Shown here: positions 1 through 9,000 of the stretch, in pieces
Numbering within the stretch: position 1 is the stretch's first letter
Layout of the letters: each line of letters begins with the position of its first letter
From: an uncultured Ruminococcus sp.
Lineage (GTDB): Bacteria > Bacillota > Clostridia > Oscillospirales > Ruminococcaceae
Direction: 5' to 3'
DNA length: 44,202 nucleotides
Assembly: GCA_900545285.1 (NCBI GenBank)
Contig: UQYK01000011.1
Coordinates: forward strand, 1 to 44,202
Notes under the pieces: generated by a model
Database searches by the model: none
Told to the model about the DNA's origin: nothing
What the model saw: the letters and a program-made list of their open reading frames with translations, nothing else
Position numbers and translations under genes: made by a program

Positions 1-80
1 CTACAACAAAATTATGCTCGAAAATCCACATATATTTCTTGTGAAGACAGGTTCTCAGAATTTGTTTTCCGATTCCCCAT

Positions 81-1121
81 TTAGAGAATTTTTTTCAGTC
101 CCGGAATGCGCTTTAGCAGCCAGATGCACCCAAAGGAGCAGAGGAACACAGCAATCGCCAGTGCCAGAATCACCGGAAATCCGCCATGGGAGTATGGATT
201 CCATTTCCAGACAACCAGAACCAGCTTCAAAAACAGCATATGCAGCAGGTATACGCCAAAGGAACACTGGTCAATCTGGCGGAGAATCCAGGACAGCCAT
301 TTCGGCGTTCTGTCGGCTTTTATGGCCATCAGGCCAAAGATTCCGGCAGATTGCAGTGCTATCGGCGGAAAGGCGTAGCTGGTCAGTAGCTCTGACAGAG
401 AGGCTGTCTGCTTTTTCTCACAGAGCATCGTAAGCAGGAGCATTGCGGCGGTTCCTCCCACAGCCAGCAGCGCCAGAATCCAGCGCTTTTGAAAAATCCG
501 CTTCTGGAAAAAGGCATCCCCCAGGAAAAAGTAAAAGGGATAGATACTATAGACACACAGATAAAATGCAGTTGATTTTTGTGTGAGTGTTTGCAGCATG
601 GGAATCAGGGATAAAAAGACAAAGTATACACCCAGCAGGTAGTAGCTGTCTTTTTTGGTGAGACCGGCTGCAATCTTTCGATAAAACGGCAGCAGCAGAT
701 AAAGTGCAATGATCAAGTACAGATACCACATGTGCTTCCAGCCCTGTCCGGTGACTGCGTTTTGCAGCCCATGAAGAAGGGTTGTCAGATGCAGGCCGCT
801 GTTTCCGGTGATATCGTCAAACACCTGAAATCCCACAGAAAAGAGAACAAGTGCCAGCAGAATACGAAGGATGTACTTTTGAAAGATCTTTCGGTATGTG
901 ATGACACGCGCCTGGTCTAAGAGCAGAGCGCCACTGACCATCACAAAGCACGGAACAGCCCACATCATCAGATTCCGGACGCTGATTGCCGCAAGGTGTG
1001 CAGTGCTGCCGGGGGCGGCATAGGCACTGGCAGCGTAAAAGGTGTGCAGAAGAACGATGGCAATGCATGAAACTGCACGCAGTTCAGAAAGAAAATGAAT
1101 TTCCCGGCGTTTCGTTTCCAT
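81..1121 (-). CDS. Acyltransferase 3 family integral membrane protein
   Basis: A 346-residue multi-spanning membrane protein of the acyltransferase 3 (OafA/YrhL-like) family, which transfers O-acyl groups to cell-surface glycans or other exported molecules. The early motif with a histidine at about residue 26 in the first helix (SCIAIVLLHTFYA) matches the conserved histidine of this family, and about ten hydrophobic segments follow. Length is normal for a single-domain member. The start codon overlaps the stop of the upstream lipoprotein gene as TAATG, which implies translational coupling and a shared transcript with the lipoprotein and the DUF4214/transglutaminase gene. The acyl acceptor cannot be told from sequence; peptidoglycan, teichoic acid or a surface polysaccharide are all possible. 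Confidence 0.85.
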   Translation of the reverse strand: METKRREIHFLSELRAVSCIAIVLLHTFYAASAYAAPGSTAHLAAISVRNLMMWAVPCFVMVSGALLLDQARVITYRKIFQKYILRILLALVLFSVGFQVFDDITGNSGLHLTTLLHGLQNAVTGQGWKHMWYLYLIIALYLLLPFYRKIAAGLTKKDSYYLLGVYFVFLSLIPMLQTLTQKSTAFYLCVYSIYPFYFFLGDAFFQKRIFQKRWILALLAVGGTAAMLLLTMLCEKKQTASLSELLTSYAFPPIALQSAGIFGLMAIKADRTPKWLSWILRQIDQCSFGVYLLHMLFLKLVLVVWKWNPYSHGGFPVILALAIAVFLCSFGCIWLLKRIPGLKKIL

Positions 1122-1960
1122 TAGTTAAACAGTCCCTCATCACCAAGACAGCCGCTATTCGGATCAGAAGCGTTGTTGTCGCTGTTGTTATCCGCTGCCG
1201 GTGGCTCTTCAGCCGGGGCGTCATAGGACGGCGTTTCTGCCGGTGTTTCCGATTCTTCTGCATATACCGTCTGCTGCTCCTGCTGGTAGGAATCGTCCTC
1301 TGTATCAACATCTGCTGTGTCCACCTGTACCTCGGCCTCAGAAGCTGTTTCTGCCAGCATCTGTTCTGCTTCCTTTGTGTTTACCTCAGTTTTGGAGGAA
1401 ACGGAGGTGTAGACCAGATAAGCAAGGTCATCTTCCAGCTTGATTTCGGCCTCCTCCACATCTTCAAACGGGAACTGGTGCAGCTGCGCTGTGGTATTGT
1501 CTGCAAATGTCAGCTGAATGGTATATTCCGGTGTCAGAGCCTTATCAGATGCATTTTCTTCTGTATCGTTTGCAGACAGCGCTTCTGTTGCGTCATAATA
1601 GAGAATCCGGGATTCGTCCTTTGCGAACACATCGGATTCTTCCAGCATATTCTCCGGGAACTCTTCCTGTGAGCTGTCCTTGACTGAAACGCCGGTGATT
1701 TCCTTTCCGGTGTGATTCTGCAAGGTCACCTGGTAGATGCTGTCCCCTTCTGCCTGAGTTCCGATGATTTTCAGTTCCGGCGCAGCTTCTGTGGGTGCTT
1801 CGGTTGCCGGAGCGGTTTCTTCGGTTGTTGCAGTTGCAATTTCAGCAGTGGTTTCTGCGGTGGATTCACTGGAAGAGGAATCGTCTTTGTTACAGCCGGT
1901 CAGAACCATGCCGGCAGCGGCAAGGACGGCAATTCCGGAAATGAGCATTTGTTTTTTCAT
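1121..1960 (-). CDS. Putative lipoprotein of unknown function
   Basis: A 279-residue protein with a lipoprotein signal: a short KK start, a hydrophobic stretch, and a lipobox ending in LTGC with Cys at about residue 23. A Ser/Thr/Glu-rich low-complexity tether follows (residues 25-60). A globular part of roughly 130 residues (from LKIIGTQ) looks like a beta-rich exported domain, and the tail is acidic, Pro/Glu/Asp-rich. I do not recognise the family. A ribosome site AGGAG sits just upstream. It lies 53 bases after the DUF4214/transglutaminase gene without a visible promoter between them, and overlaps the acyltransferase start by one base, so it is probably the middle gene of an operon. Predicted to sit on the outer face of the membrane. 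Confidence 0.75.
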   Translation of the reverse strand: MKKQMLISGIAVLAAAGMVLTGCNKDDSSSSESTAETTAEIATATTEETAPATEAPTEAAPELKIIGTQAEGDSIYQVTLQNHTGKEITGVSVKDSSQEEFPENMLEESDVFAKDESRILYYDATEALSANDTEENASDKALTPEYTIQLTFADNTTAQLHQFPFEDVEEAEIKLEDDLAYLVYTSVSSKTEVNTKEAEQMLAETASEAEVQVDTADVDTEDDSYQQEQQTVYAEESETPAETPSYDAPAEEPPAADNNSDNNASDPNSGCLGDEGLFN

Positions 1961-2013
1961 AATTATCTTCTCCTATCTCGATTGCGGATTGAATTACCTG
2001 TGAAAGCAGGTGC

Positions 2014-3840
2014 TTACTGCATAACAGAACCGCGGTTATATCTCCAGGTACCGGACTGGCCGTATGTAATCATGTAACCGTTTCTGCCGGTTTCATTGGT
2101 AAAGTCCGGATCGAATACATAAGTGGTTCCGTTGATTTTGATTTCTACCCAGGAGTGGGGGCCATATCCGCCTCTCCGGAGCGGCACGCTGCCGGAAATC
2201 TGCTGCGCATCATATCCAAGCTCCCGTGCCATTTCATAGAAGGTCGCTGCCATGACATAGCAGTTTCCCTTTTTGTTGGTAAATCCATAGTTTGCATACC
2301 ACTCGATTCCAGGAGCGGCAGTGGCATTGTTTTTGGAGTACGGCATGCCGGCAGACCACTGGAAGGCGGCTTTCAGGTTCCAGCCCACCTGATTCAACAC
2401 AGCCGCTGCCTTTGGATAGCGGTTCTTTTTTACGGCAATTCCGTTTTTGGTGCACAGCTGCTTGAACTCGCTGCTTTCATAAAAGGAGTTCCGCACGGAG
2501 TCGCGGCTGGTTCCGCTTTCCAGTGCACTTACCCAGGTGGAAAGTCCTTTGCTGTCCGGGGTTCTGACCAACGTGGTGGTGTATAGGTCGGTAACATACT
2601 GTGTGTTGCTGGTGTTTTTGTTCCGGTATTCCTGGGACTTGAAGAATCCATCCACCAGATCCGCGCCGGAGCCGTTGGTTACCGTTTTTTTCACCCAGCT
2701 TTCAATCTCTGTTCCGGAAGCAGATCTTCCCAGAATCTGATAACAGCCCACTACCATTTTGGCAACGCCCGGGTGCTTGTCCCGCTCTTCGGTCAAAGTG
2801 ACGGAGCCGCGGCTGATACCGCTGGTGGTGCACAGGTTTCCAAACTCTGTTGAAGCAGAAAACTGTGCCATCAGATAAGTGCGGGAAACGCCTTGACTCA
2901 GAACGTTTTTCCAGCTGTTGATTTCGGTTGCGCTGCAGCTGCGGCCTAAAAATGTCTGATAGAGATCTGCAATGTAGGTTGCATCATCGGTTTTCTGGTT
3001 TTTGTATTCATCAGACTGGAATACATTTTTGGCCAGATCTGCACCAGATCCGCCGTTTCGGGTGTTTGAAATCCACTGGTTGATTTCGCTGCCGCTGGGG
3101 GTTCTGCGCAGAGTGCGGTAGCAATTGACCACCATGCCGGCAATTTTCGGGTACTTGTCCCGTTCTTCGGTCAGTGTCACACTGCCGCGGTCAATGCCAT
3201 AGGAACTGCACAGATTGGTAAATTCCGTTGAGCTGGAAAATCCGCGAATCAGATAGTTCCTGGATACCCCTTGATTGTATATCTTAATCCAGTTCTGGAT
3301 TTCGGCGCTGCTGCCGTTTCGGTTCAGGAAAACCTGGTACAGATTGGCCAGATATGCTTCATCACTCAGCTGTTTTCCCTGGTATTCCTTGCTGTTTAAA
3401 AATCCCATGGCAGCTTCTACTGCGGAGATACTGCCGCTGCTGATTCTGTCGTGCCAGTTCTTGAGTCCCATAGCGTCAGGATTTCGCGCCAGGCAAATGG
3501 TATACAATCTGGTGACAAATGCAGTCACCGGATCCTCGGCGCTGTCTCCGGCCAGCTGATCTGCGTCCGCTGCCGTTTCAGTTTCCAGCTCCGGAATTTC
3601 TGTTGGTTCTGTCTCAGCCGGAACTGTCTCCGTTTCGGTTTCTGCCGTAGTGGATGCTTCTGAAATTTCCGTCTCTTCCGCCTCGGGTTCTGTTGTCTCT
3701 TCCGAAGAAAGCTGTGTCTCAATTGCTGTTGTCTCCGGAACCGCAGATTCTGCTGCTGCGGCGAATGGGCAGGCACTTACCGCAATGGTTCCGGTCAGGA
3801 TTGCAGCGAACAGCTGCTTTTGCAGGTTTTGCTTTTTCAT
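2014..3840 (-). CDS. Secreted DUF4214-repeat protein with C-terminal transglutaminase-like domain
   Basis: A 608-residue exported protein. The start at 3840 is chosen because a typical signal peptide begins there (KK, then hydrophobic residues 9-30, cut near AAAAES) and AAAGGAG lies upstream; an in-frame extension to 4029 runs through the leader and is unlikely. Residues 35-100 are a Ser/Thr/Glu-rich linker. Residues 103-470 hold repeated DUF4214-type units (motifs such as LYxxFLxRxxSxxEIxxW and SxEFxNLC). Two copies of a unit of about 125 residues (about 184-308 and 310-434) are strikingly alike. Residues 475-608 form a transglutaminase-like domain with Cys527 (GNCYVMA), His562 (PHSW) and Asp577 (FDPDF) as the likely triad. 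DUF4214 is often found in surface proteins; the transglutaminase fold may act as a protease or cross-linker. First gene of an operon behind a structured leader. Confidence 0.85.
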   Translation of the reverse strand: MKKQNLQKQLFAAILTGTIAVSACPFAAAAESAVPETTAIETQLSSEETTEPEAEETEISEASTTAETETETVPAETEPTEIPELETETAADADQLAGDSAEDPVTAFVTRLYTICLARNPDAMGLKNWHDRISSGSISAVEAAMGFLNSKEYQGKQLSDEAYLANLYQVFLNRNGSSAEIQNWIKIYNQGVSRNYLIRGFSSSTEFTNLCSSYGIDRGSVTLTEERDKYPKIAGMVVNCYRTLRRTPSGSEINQWISNTRNGGSGADLAKNVFQSDEYKNQKTDDATYIADLYQTFLGRSCSATEINSWKNVLSQGVSRTYLMAQFSASTEFGNLCTTSGISRGSVTLTEERDKHPGVAKMVVGCYQILGRSASGTEIESWVKKTVTNGSGADLVDGFFKSQEYRNKNTSNTQYVTDLYTTTLVRTPDSKGLSTWVSALESGTSRDSVRNSFYESSEFKQLCTKNGIAVKKNRYPKAAAVLNQVGWNLKAAFQWSAGMPYSKNNATAAPGIEWYANYGFTNKKGNCYVMAATFYEMARELGYDAQQISGSVPLRRGGYGPHSWVEIKINGTTYVFDPDFTNETGRNGYMITYGQSGTWRYNRGSVMQ

Positions 3841-4035
3841 GATTCCTTTGATCTCCTTTTCACCCGTTCTCTTCGAAATCGTGCTGCCATGCGCTGGATT
3901 TCGAAAAGGAATGTCCGTGATAAAAGCCTGGTTTGGCAGGCAGTCTCTTTTAGAATAACACACATACGCGGCTTTTTGTGACATATTCCGCGCAGGTAGA
4001 CAGCAAGAGTCACGGACAAATTTTGACAAGATATC
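3841..4035 (-). promoter_or_regulatory. Long structured 5' leader, candidate cis-regulatory RNA
   Basis: About 195 bases lie between the likely transcription start and the DUF4214 gene. Read on the minus strand, TGTCCGTGA (4018-4010) pairs perfectly with TCACGGACA (3920-3912), closing a region that holds CTCTT/AAGAG (4009-4005 with 3949-3945), CGCGG/CCGCG (3992-3988 with 3971-3967) and GCCTG/CAGGC (3941-3937 with 3930-3926). A separate hairpin TTCGAAATC/GATTTCGAA (3905-3897 with 3880-3872) follows. CCTTTTC at 3909-3903 is complementary to GAAAAGG at 3861-3855, overlapping the ribosome site, so a sequestering alternative fold is possible. I could not match it to a known riboswitch class. Confidence 0.5.
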
Positions 4036-4041
4036 CCTTTT

Positions 4042-4050
4042 ATTATACCA
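4042..4050 (-). promoter_or_regulatory. Extended -10 promoter of the DUF4214 operon
   Basis: On the minus strand TGGTATAAT is an extended -10 element with a perfect TATAAT. No good -35 is visible at 17 bases. The same nonamer occurs at three other promoters in this window. It places transcription start near 4035, upstream of the structured leader. Confidence 0.6.
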
Positions 4051-4115
4051 TAGTCTGCATCAACAGAAAAGTGCTAAAATAATAATTTGTAAATAAATCA
4101 AACAATTTTAGAGGC

Positions 4116-5198
4116 TCAAAACGTGGGAGCTTCCGGCTTTTTCCAGAGTGTCACCATAAAAACGGAGCCTTTTCCGGGTGTACTGGATACGCGGACTGCA
4201 CCGCCGCACTTGTCCAGAATCTCTTTGCACAGTGCAAGTCCCAGCCCGCTCCCCTGGCTTTTTCGGGAAGAATCCCCCTGATAGAACTTGTCAAAGATAT
4301 GGCGCATGGTTTCTTCGGACATACCGATGCCGTCATCGCTGATAATCCCCTTGATCAAGTCATGATCCTGATACAGCCGAATGGAAATTTCACCATGCTG
4401 CTCGGAAAATTTGATGGCATTTCCAATGAGATTTACCCACACCTGAAACAACAGTGCCTGCTGTCCGGTGTAGGAGATTTCCTGTAAATCGATATCCAGC
4501 GCAATCTCCTTTTTGCTCCATTTCGGTTCCAGAAAAACCACAGCTTCCCGAATTTGTTCGTCCAGCCGATAGGTCTCCGGGGCATCCAGGTGATTTTGAT
4601 TTTCCAGTTTTGAAAGGCGCAGGATGTTCTCTGTCAGGGTGTTCAGCTTTTCGATATTCAGCATGGTGCGCTGGATATAGAGATCCCGTTCTTCCCGGGT
4701 AAGCTCTTCATCCTGGAGCAGTGTCACATATCCGGAAATCGAAGAGAGGGGCGTTTTAAACTCATGAGAAATGTTTGCTACAAAGTTGTTGCGCAGTATC
4801 TCCACAGAGTGGAGTTCCTGTGCCATGAAATTGAAATTGTCAATGGTGTTCTGCAATTCCTCGATATTCCCTTGATAGGAAATCTGTACTTTGAAATTCC
4901 CTTTTGCAATTTCCTTGGCACCCTGACTCAGTTCGGCAAGCGGCAAAAAGAACAACCGCATAGAACTGCATGAAGCAAAAAAGGACAGAATGATGCACAG
5001 CAGACTGATAATAATGGTTGCCATAGCCGGTGCTTTTAGGGATTGCAGAGGTACGCCGAAATATTCCAGCAGACGCAGGAACAGGTACACTACGGCATAA
5101 TACGTAAAAATCAGCCAGAAGAACCGACAGGCAAAACGTGTCCGCATTTTCATCCGTTTTTTCAATTGAGAGGTGTGCTTGGTGTGTGGCTTCTTCAT
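4116..5198 (-). CDS. Sensor histidine kinase (two-component system)
   Basis: A 360-residue membrane histidine kinase. Two transmembrane segments (about residues 22-45 and 57-77) are separated by only about a dozen residues, so there is almost no external sensor domain. A HAMP-like linker (about 78-130) precedes the HisKA dimerisation helix with the phospho-accepting His145 in NISHEFKTP, then the HATPase_c domain with the N box (GNAIKFS), G1 (DDGIGM), F box (FDKFYQG) and G2 (GSGLGL). The start overlaps the regulator's stop as ATGA, so the two are co-translated. The tiny extracellular loop resembles intramembrane-sensing kinases that work with ABC exporters, and the divergent fused ABC gene supports that. 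The ligand is unknown. Confidence 0.93.
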   Translation of the reverse strand: MKKPHTKHTSQLKKRMKMRTRFACRFFWLIFTYYAVVYLFLRLLEYFGVPLQSLKAPAMATIIISLLCIILSFFASCSSMRLFFLPLAELSQGAKEIAKGNFKVQISYQGNIEELQNTIDNFNFMAQELHSVEILRNNFVANISHEFKTPLSSISGYVTLLQDEELTREERDLYIQRTMLNIEKLNTLTENILRLSKLENQNHLDAPETYRLDEQIREAVVFLEPKWSKKEIALDIDLQEISYTGQQALLFQVWVNLIGNAIKFSEQHGEISIRLYQDHDLIKGIISDDGIGMSEETMRHIFDKFYQGDSSRKSQGSGLGLALCKEILDKCGGAVRVSSTPGKGSVFMVTLWKKPEAPTF

Positions 5199-5866
5199 TT
5201 TTTCACCACCCGATATCCCAGTCCGCGGATTGTTACGATTTCAAAATCCGTATTGTGCTTCAGGCGTTCTCGCAGTCGGCTGATGTGCACATCCAGTGTG
5301 TGCGAGCCTTCTTCTCCGCTGATTCCCCAGATATCGTCCAGAATCTGCTGCCGGGTAAAAATTTGCCCGGGATAGGACAGCAGCTTATACAGCAGCTGAA
5401 ATTCCTTCTGCGGCAAAATCTGTGTTCCGGCGGCATCATGCATCGTCCAGGTGGCGTATTCCAGTGTGGTTTGTCCAAAGGTGAGCTTCTTTTCGCTGAT
5501 GCTTCTGGCACGTCTGAGCAGAGCATTTATCCGGAGCAGAAGCTCGTGGAGATCAATAGGTTTTACCATGTAATCGTCCGTTCCGGCCTGGAATCCGGTG
5601 TGCTTGTCATAAATATCTCCTTTTGCCGTGACGATCAGAATCGGCAGCTCCTGGTTGGTTTCCCGGAGACGGCGAATCAGGCTGAATCCATCCATTCCCG
5701 GCATCATTACATCGGTAATCATCAGATCAATGTGCTCCTGCTCCAGAATTTGCAGTGCGTTTTCAGCATCCTCTGCCGGAAATGCGCGGTAGGAATTGCG
5801 CTGCAAAGTTTTGCAAAACAAATTTCTCAGGTCGTTGTCATCTTCAACTACCAGAATCTGAAACAT
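5195..5866 (-). CDS. OmpR/PhoB-family response regulator
   Basis: A 223-residue DNA-binding response regulator. The receiver domain (residues 1-115) has the acidic pair Asp9/Asp10, the phospho-acceptor Asp52 (ITDVMMPGMDG), and the conserved Thr and Lys in VTAKGD. The C-terminal winged helix (about 125-223) includes the typical LPQKEFQLLYKLLSYPGQIFTRQQI and VHISRLRERL segments and ends in TIRGLGYRVVKK, as expected for the OmpR/PhoB class. It is the first gene of a two-gene unit with the kinase, driven by a promoter at 5921-5949. It probably controls the divergent ABC gene, and an inverted repeat in the shared promoter region is a candidate binding site. Confidence 0.94.
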   Translation of the reverse strand: MFQILVVEDDNDLRNLFCKTLQRNSYRAFPAEDAENALQILEQEHIDLMITDVMMPGMDGFSLIRRLRETNQELPILIVTAKGDIYDKHTGFQAGTDDYMVKPIDLHELLLRINALLRRARSISEKKLTFGQTTLEYATWTMHDAAGTQILPQKEFQLLYKLLSYPGQIFTRQQILDDIWGISGEEGSHTLDVHISRLRERLKHNTDFEIVTIRGLGYRVVKK

Positions 5867-5920
5867 ATATCAAACCTCCCTTTTCTCTGCATCGGTTTCT
5901 GGCATTTGTTTTCTTGTCCT

Positions 5921-5949
5921 ATTATATCGTATTTTCAGACAAAAGGCAA
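5921..5949 (-). promoter_or_regulatory. Sigma-A promoter of the regulator/kinase operon
   Basis: Minus strand: -35 TTGCCT (5949-5944), 17-base spacer, -10 TATAAT (5926-5921). Its position about 55 bases ahead of the regulator start fits a short leader. Confidence 0.7.
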
Positions 5950-5965
5950 GAAAACCTGCTGTAAT

Positions 5966-6019
5966 CTCAATGAAAATTGAGCATCGGCAGCAGATTTGTT
6001 GAGATTTGTGTGGTATAAT
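5966..6019 (+). promoter_or_regulatory. ABC gene promoter with upstream inverted repeat
   Basis: TGGTATAAT at 6011-6019 is an extended -10 element. About 30 bases upstream lies the perfect inverted repeat CTCAAT-GAAA-ATTGAG (5966-5981), a plausible site for the divergently encoded response regulator. A good -35 is missing, which is common in activated promoters. Confidence 0.5.
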
Positions 6020-6068
6020 AAAATGGGTCAGGCTTTAGAAACCTGAAATTACACAAGGGAGGAAAACG

Positions 6069-9000
6069 ATGCTTGAATTAAAAAACATCAAAAAGGATTA
6101 CCCTGCCGGAGATGGAACGGTGCATGCGCTGAAAGGAATTGATCTGAAATTCCGAAGGAGCGAGTTTGTTTCCATTCTGGGACCGTCCGGCTGCGGGAAG
6201 ACAACAATGCTAAACATCATCGGCGGTCTGGATCAATATACGGACGGAGATCTGGTGATTAACGGAAAATCCACCAAGGATTTCAAAGACCGGGACTGGG
6301 ACGGCTACCGGAATCACACCATTGGCTTTGTGTTTCAGAGCTATAACCTGATTCCCCATCAGACGGTGCTGCAAAATGTAGAGCTTGCCCTGACGCTGTC
6401 CGGTGTTTCAAAAGCGGAGCGGAAAAAGCGTGCAGTAAAGGCACTGGAAGAAGTGGGACTTGGCAATCAGCTGCGGAAGAGACCCAGTGAAATGTCCGGC
6501 GGACAAATGCAGCGTGTGGCGATTGCCCGGGCGCTGGTCAATAATCCGGATATTATTCTGGCAGATGAGCCGACAGGCGCTCTGGACACAGAAACCAGCA
6601 TTCAGGTAATGGAGATTCTGAAGCGGATTTCGAAGGATCGTCTGATTATTATGGTAACGCACAATCCGGAACTGGCGGAGACCTATTCTTCCCGGATTAT
6701 CCGGATGCTGGACGGAACTGTGACAGATGATTCTGCACCGCTTTCTGAAAAAGAAGTAAAACTGGAAACCATGCGTGACAGTACCGATCAGGAGCAGAGC
6801 AGGAAGAAAAAGAAACCGTCTATGTCCTTTGGAACCGCGTTTTCTCTTTCTCTGAAAAATCTGTTTACCAAAAAAGGACGCACTACGTTGACGGCATTTG
6901 CCGGCAGCATCGGCATTATCGGCATTGCGTTGGTGCTTTCGATTTCTCAGGGATTTACCACCTATATTGATGCAATTCAGGAGGAAACACTGTCCTCCTA
7001 TCCCCTGACCATTGAGAAAACCAATACAGATCTCACAGCACTGATGGAAACCTTTATGAATATTGACAGCACGGATGCAGATCATCCGCTGGATAAAGTG
7101 TATGTAAAACCGGCAATCTATGACATCATTGATGCCATGAATAACATGGAGAGCACGGAAAATGATCTGAAATCCTTTAAGTCCTATCTGGAAAAGGAAG
7201 ATGCAGATACAGACAGTGATTTGCACAAGGCGTTAAACGGCATTCAATATTCCTATAATTTTGATATGCTGGTGTACACGAAAAATGTAGACGGAAAAAT
7301 TCTGCGTTCTGATACAACGGAACTGTTGCAGGAACTGATGCTGGAATACATGAATGTGGATATGTCCTCTATGACAACCATGAGCGAGAGTTTTGGATTT
7401 TCCAGCGATTCGCCGATGATGTCCATGTTTTCCGGCGGTGCTTCCTCTAATTTGTGGGAAGAAATGCTGGCCGGAGATGACGGCGCGGCAATCAGTGACG
7501 TTTTAAAAAATCAGTATGATGTGGTCTATGGAGACTGGCCGCACAATTACAATGAAATCGTACTGGTATTGGATGAAAACAACGAACTGAACGATATGGC
7601 GCTGTATGCACTTGGCTTGACATCAGAGGAAGAAGCGGCCAATATGATTAAGGCAGCAACCAATCAGGAAGAAGTGAAACGCAACACTTCTACCTGGTCT
7701 TATGAAGAAATCTGCAATATGGAATTCCGTACCATTCTCAATTCCGATTGTTACAGCTATGATGCAGCTACCGGGCTGTATCAGGATTTGCGGGATACAG
7801 ATACCGGATTGCAGTATTTGTATGACAACGGCATTTCTCTGAAGGTAACAGGGATCATTCGTCCGAATAAAGACACCAAGGCACCGATGCTGAATGGTTC
7901 TATTGGCTATACCAGTGATCTGACCAAATATGTTGTGGAACATGCAAAGGAATCAGATGCCATTGCAGCACAGCTGGAGGATCCTGCTACGGATATCTTT
8001 ACCGGCCTGCCGTTCCAGGAGGCAAAGGGTGATCTGGATGATGCCGGAAAGGCAGAAGAGCTGCGCAGCTACATCAGTACATTAAGCGACACCGACAAAG
8101 CTGCGCTGTATGTGAAAATGATGAGTGTTCCCACAGAAGAAGAACTCTCCGGTATGGTGGCACAGGCGGTAGATGGAAAGAGCCGGGAAGAAATGGAAGC
8201 TGTGCTCTCTCAGGCTATGACCCAGCAAATGCGCATGTCTGAGGATGAAGTCAGCTCCTATCTGTCCTCCATGGATGACGAGGAACTGAAAAACACCTAT
8301 ACACAAGCTGTGACAGAGCAGGTCAAAGCACAGTATGCACAGGAAGTACAGCAGAAAATGGCTTCGATGCAGCCAGCAGAACTGACTGCTGCGCTGGACG
8401 CTTCCCTCTCCGGCTATACCGATGCCCAGTGTGCCCTGTATTATGACAATGTAATGGAATTTTCCGACAGTACCTACGAGGACAACCTCTCGGAGCTTGG
8501 ATATGTAGATCTGGATGAGCCTTCTTCCATTAACCTGTATGCGGCTTCATTTGAAGACAAGGATGTCATTGAGGACGCTATCACAGACTATAACGCAGAC
8601 AAGGAAGAATATGCAAAGATTCAGTACACCGACTATGTGGGTCTGATGATGTCATCTGTGACGACAATTATCCATACCATTACCTATGTGCTGATCGCTT
8701 TTGTTGCCATTTCTCTGATTGTTTCATCAATTATGATTGGTGTCATTACACTGATTTCCGTGCAGGAGCGCACCAAGGAAATTGGTATCCTCCGTGCCAT
8801 TGGTGCTTCCAAACAGAATGTCTCCAGCATGTTTAATGCAGAAACACTGATCATTGGATTTGCATCCGGTGCCCTTGGGGTAATTGTCACCTATTTGCTC
8901 TGCATTCCCATTAACCTGATCATTCATCATCTGACTGGCATTTACAATCTGAACGCCGTTCTGCCAGTTCCGGCTGCAATCATTCTTATGCTCATTAGTA

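Noticed and set aside
2630..3500. Repeated similar segments about 375 bases apart taken as a DNA repeat or CRISPR-like array
   Set aside because: They are codons of duplicated DUF4214 units within one open frame, not short spaced repeats.
3961..4000. Purine-riboswitch-like TCTACC followed by a TATG segment in the DUF4214 leader
   Set aside because: The other conserved parts (P1 junction TATA, kissing loops) are absent and the P3 loop is far too long.
3841..4029. N-terminal extension of the DUF4214 protein to 4029
   Set aside because: It would place 63 residues before a clear signal peptide and run through the structured leader; a ribosome site supports 3840.
6408..7226. Long (272-codon) open frame on the minus strand inside the fused ABC gene
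   Set aside because: Composition is His/Ile/Cys-rich without domains, and the opposite frame is an unmistakable ABC ATPase-permease.
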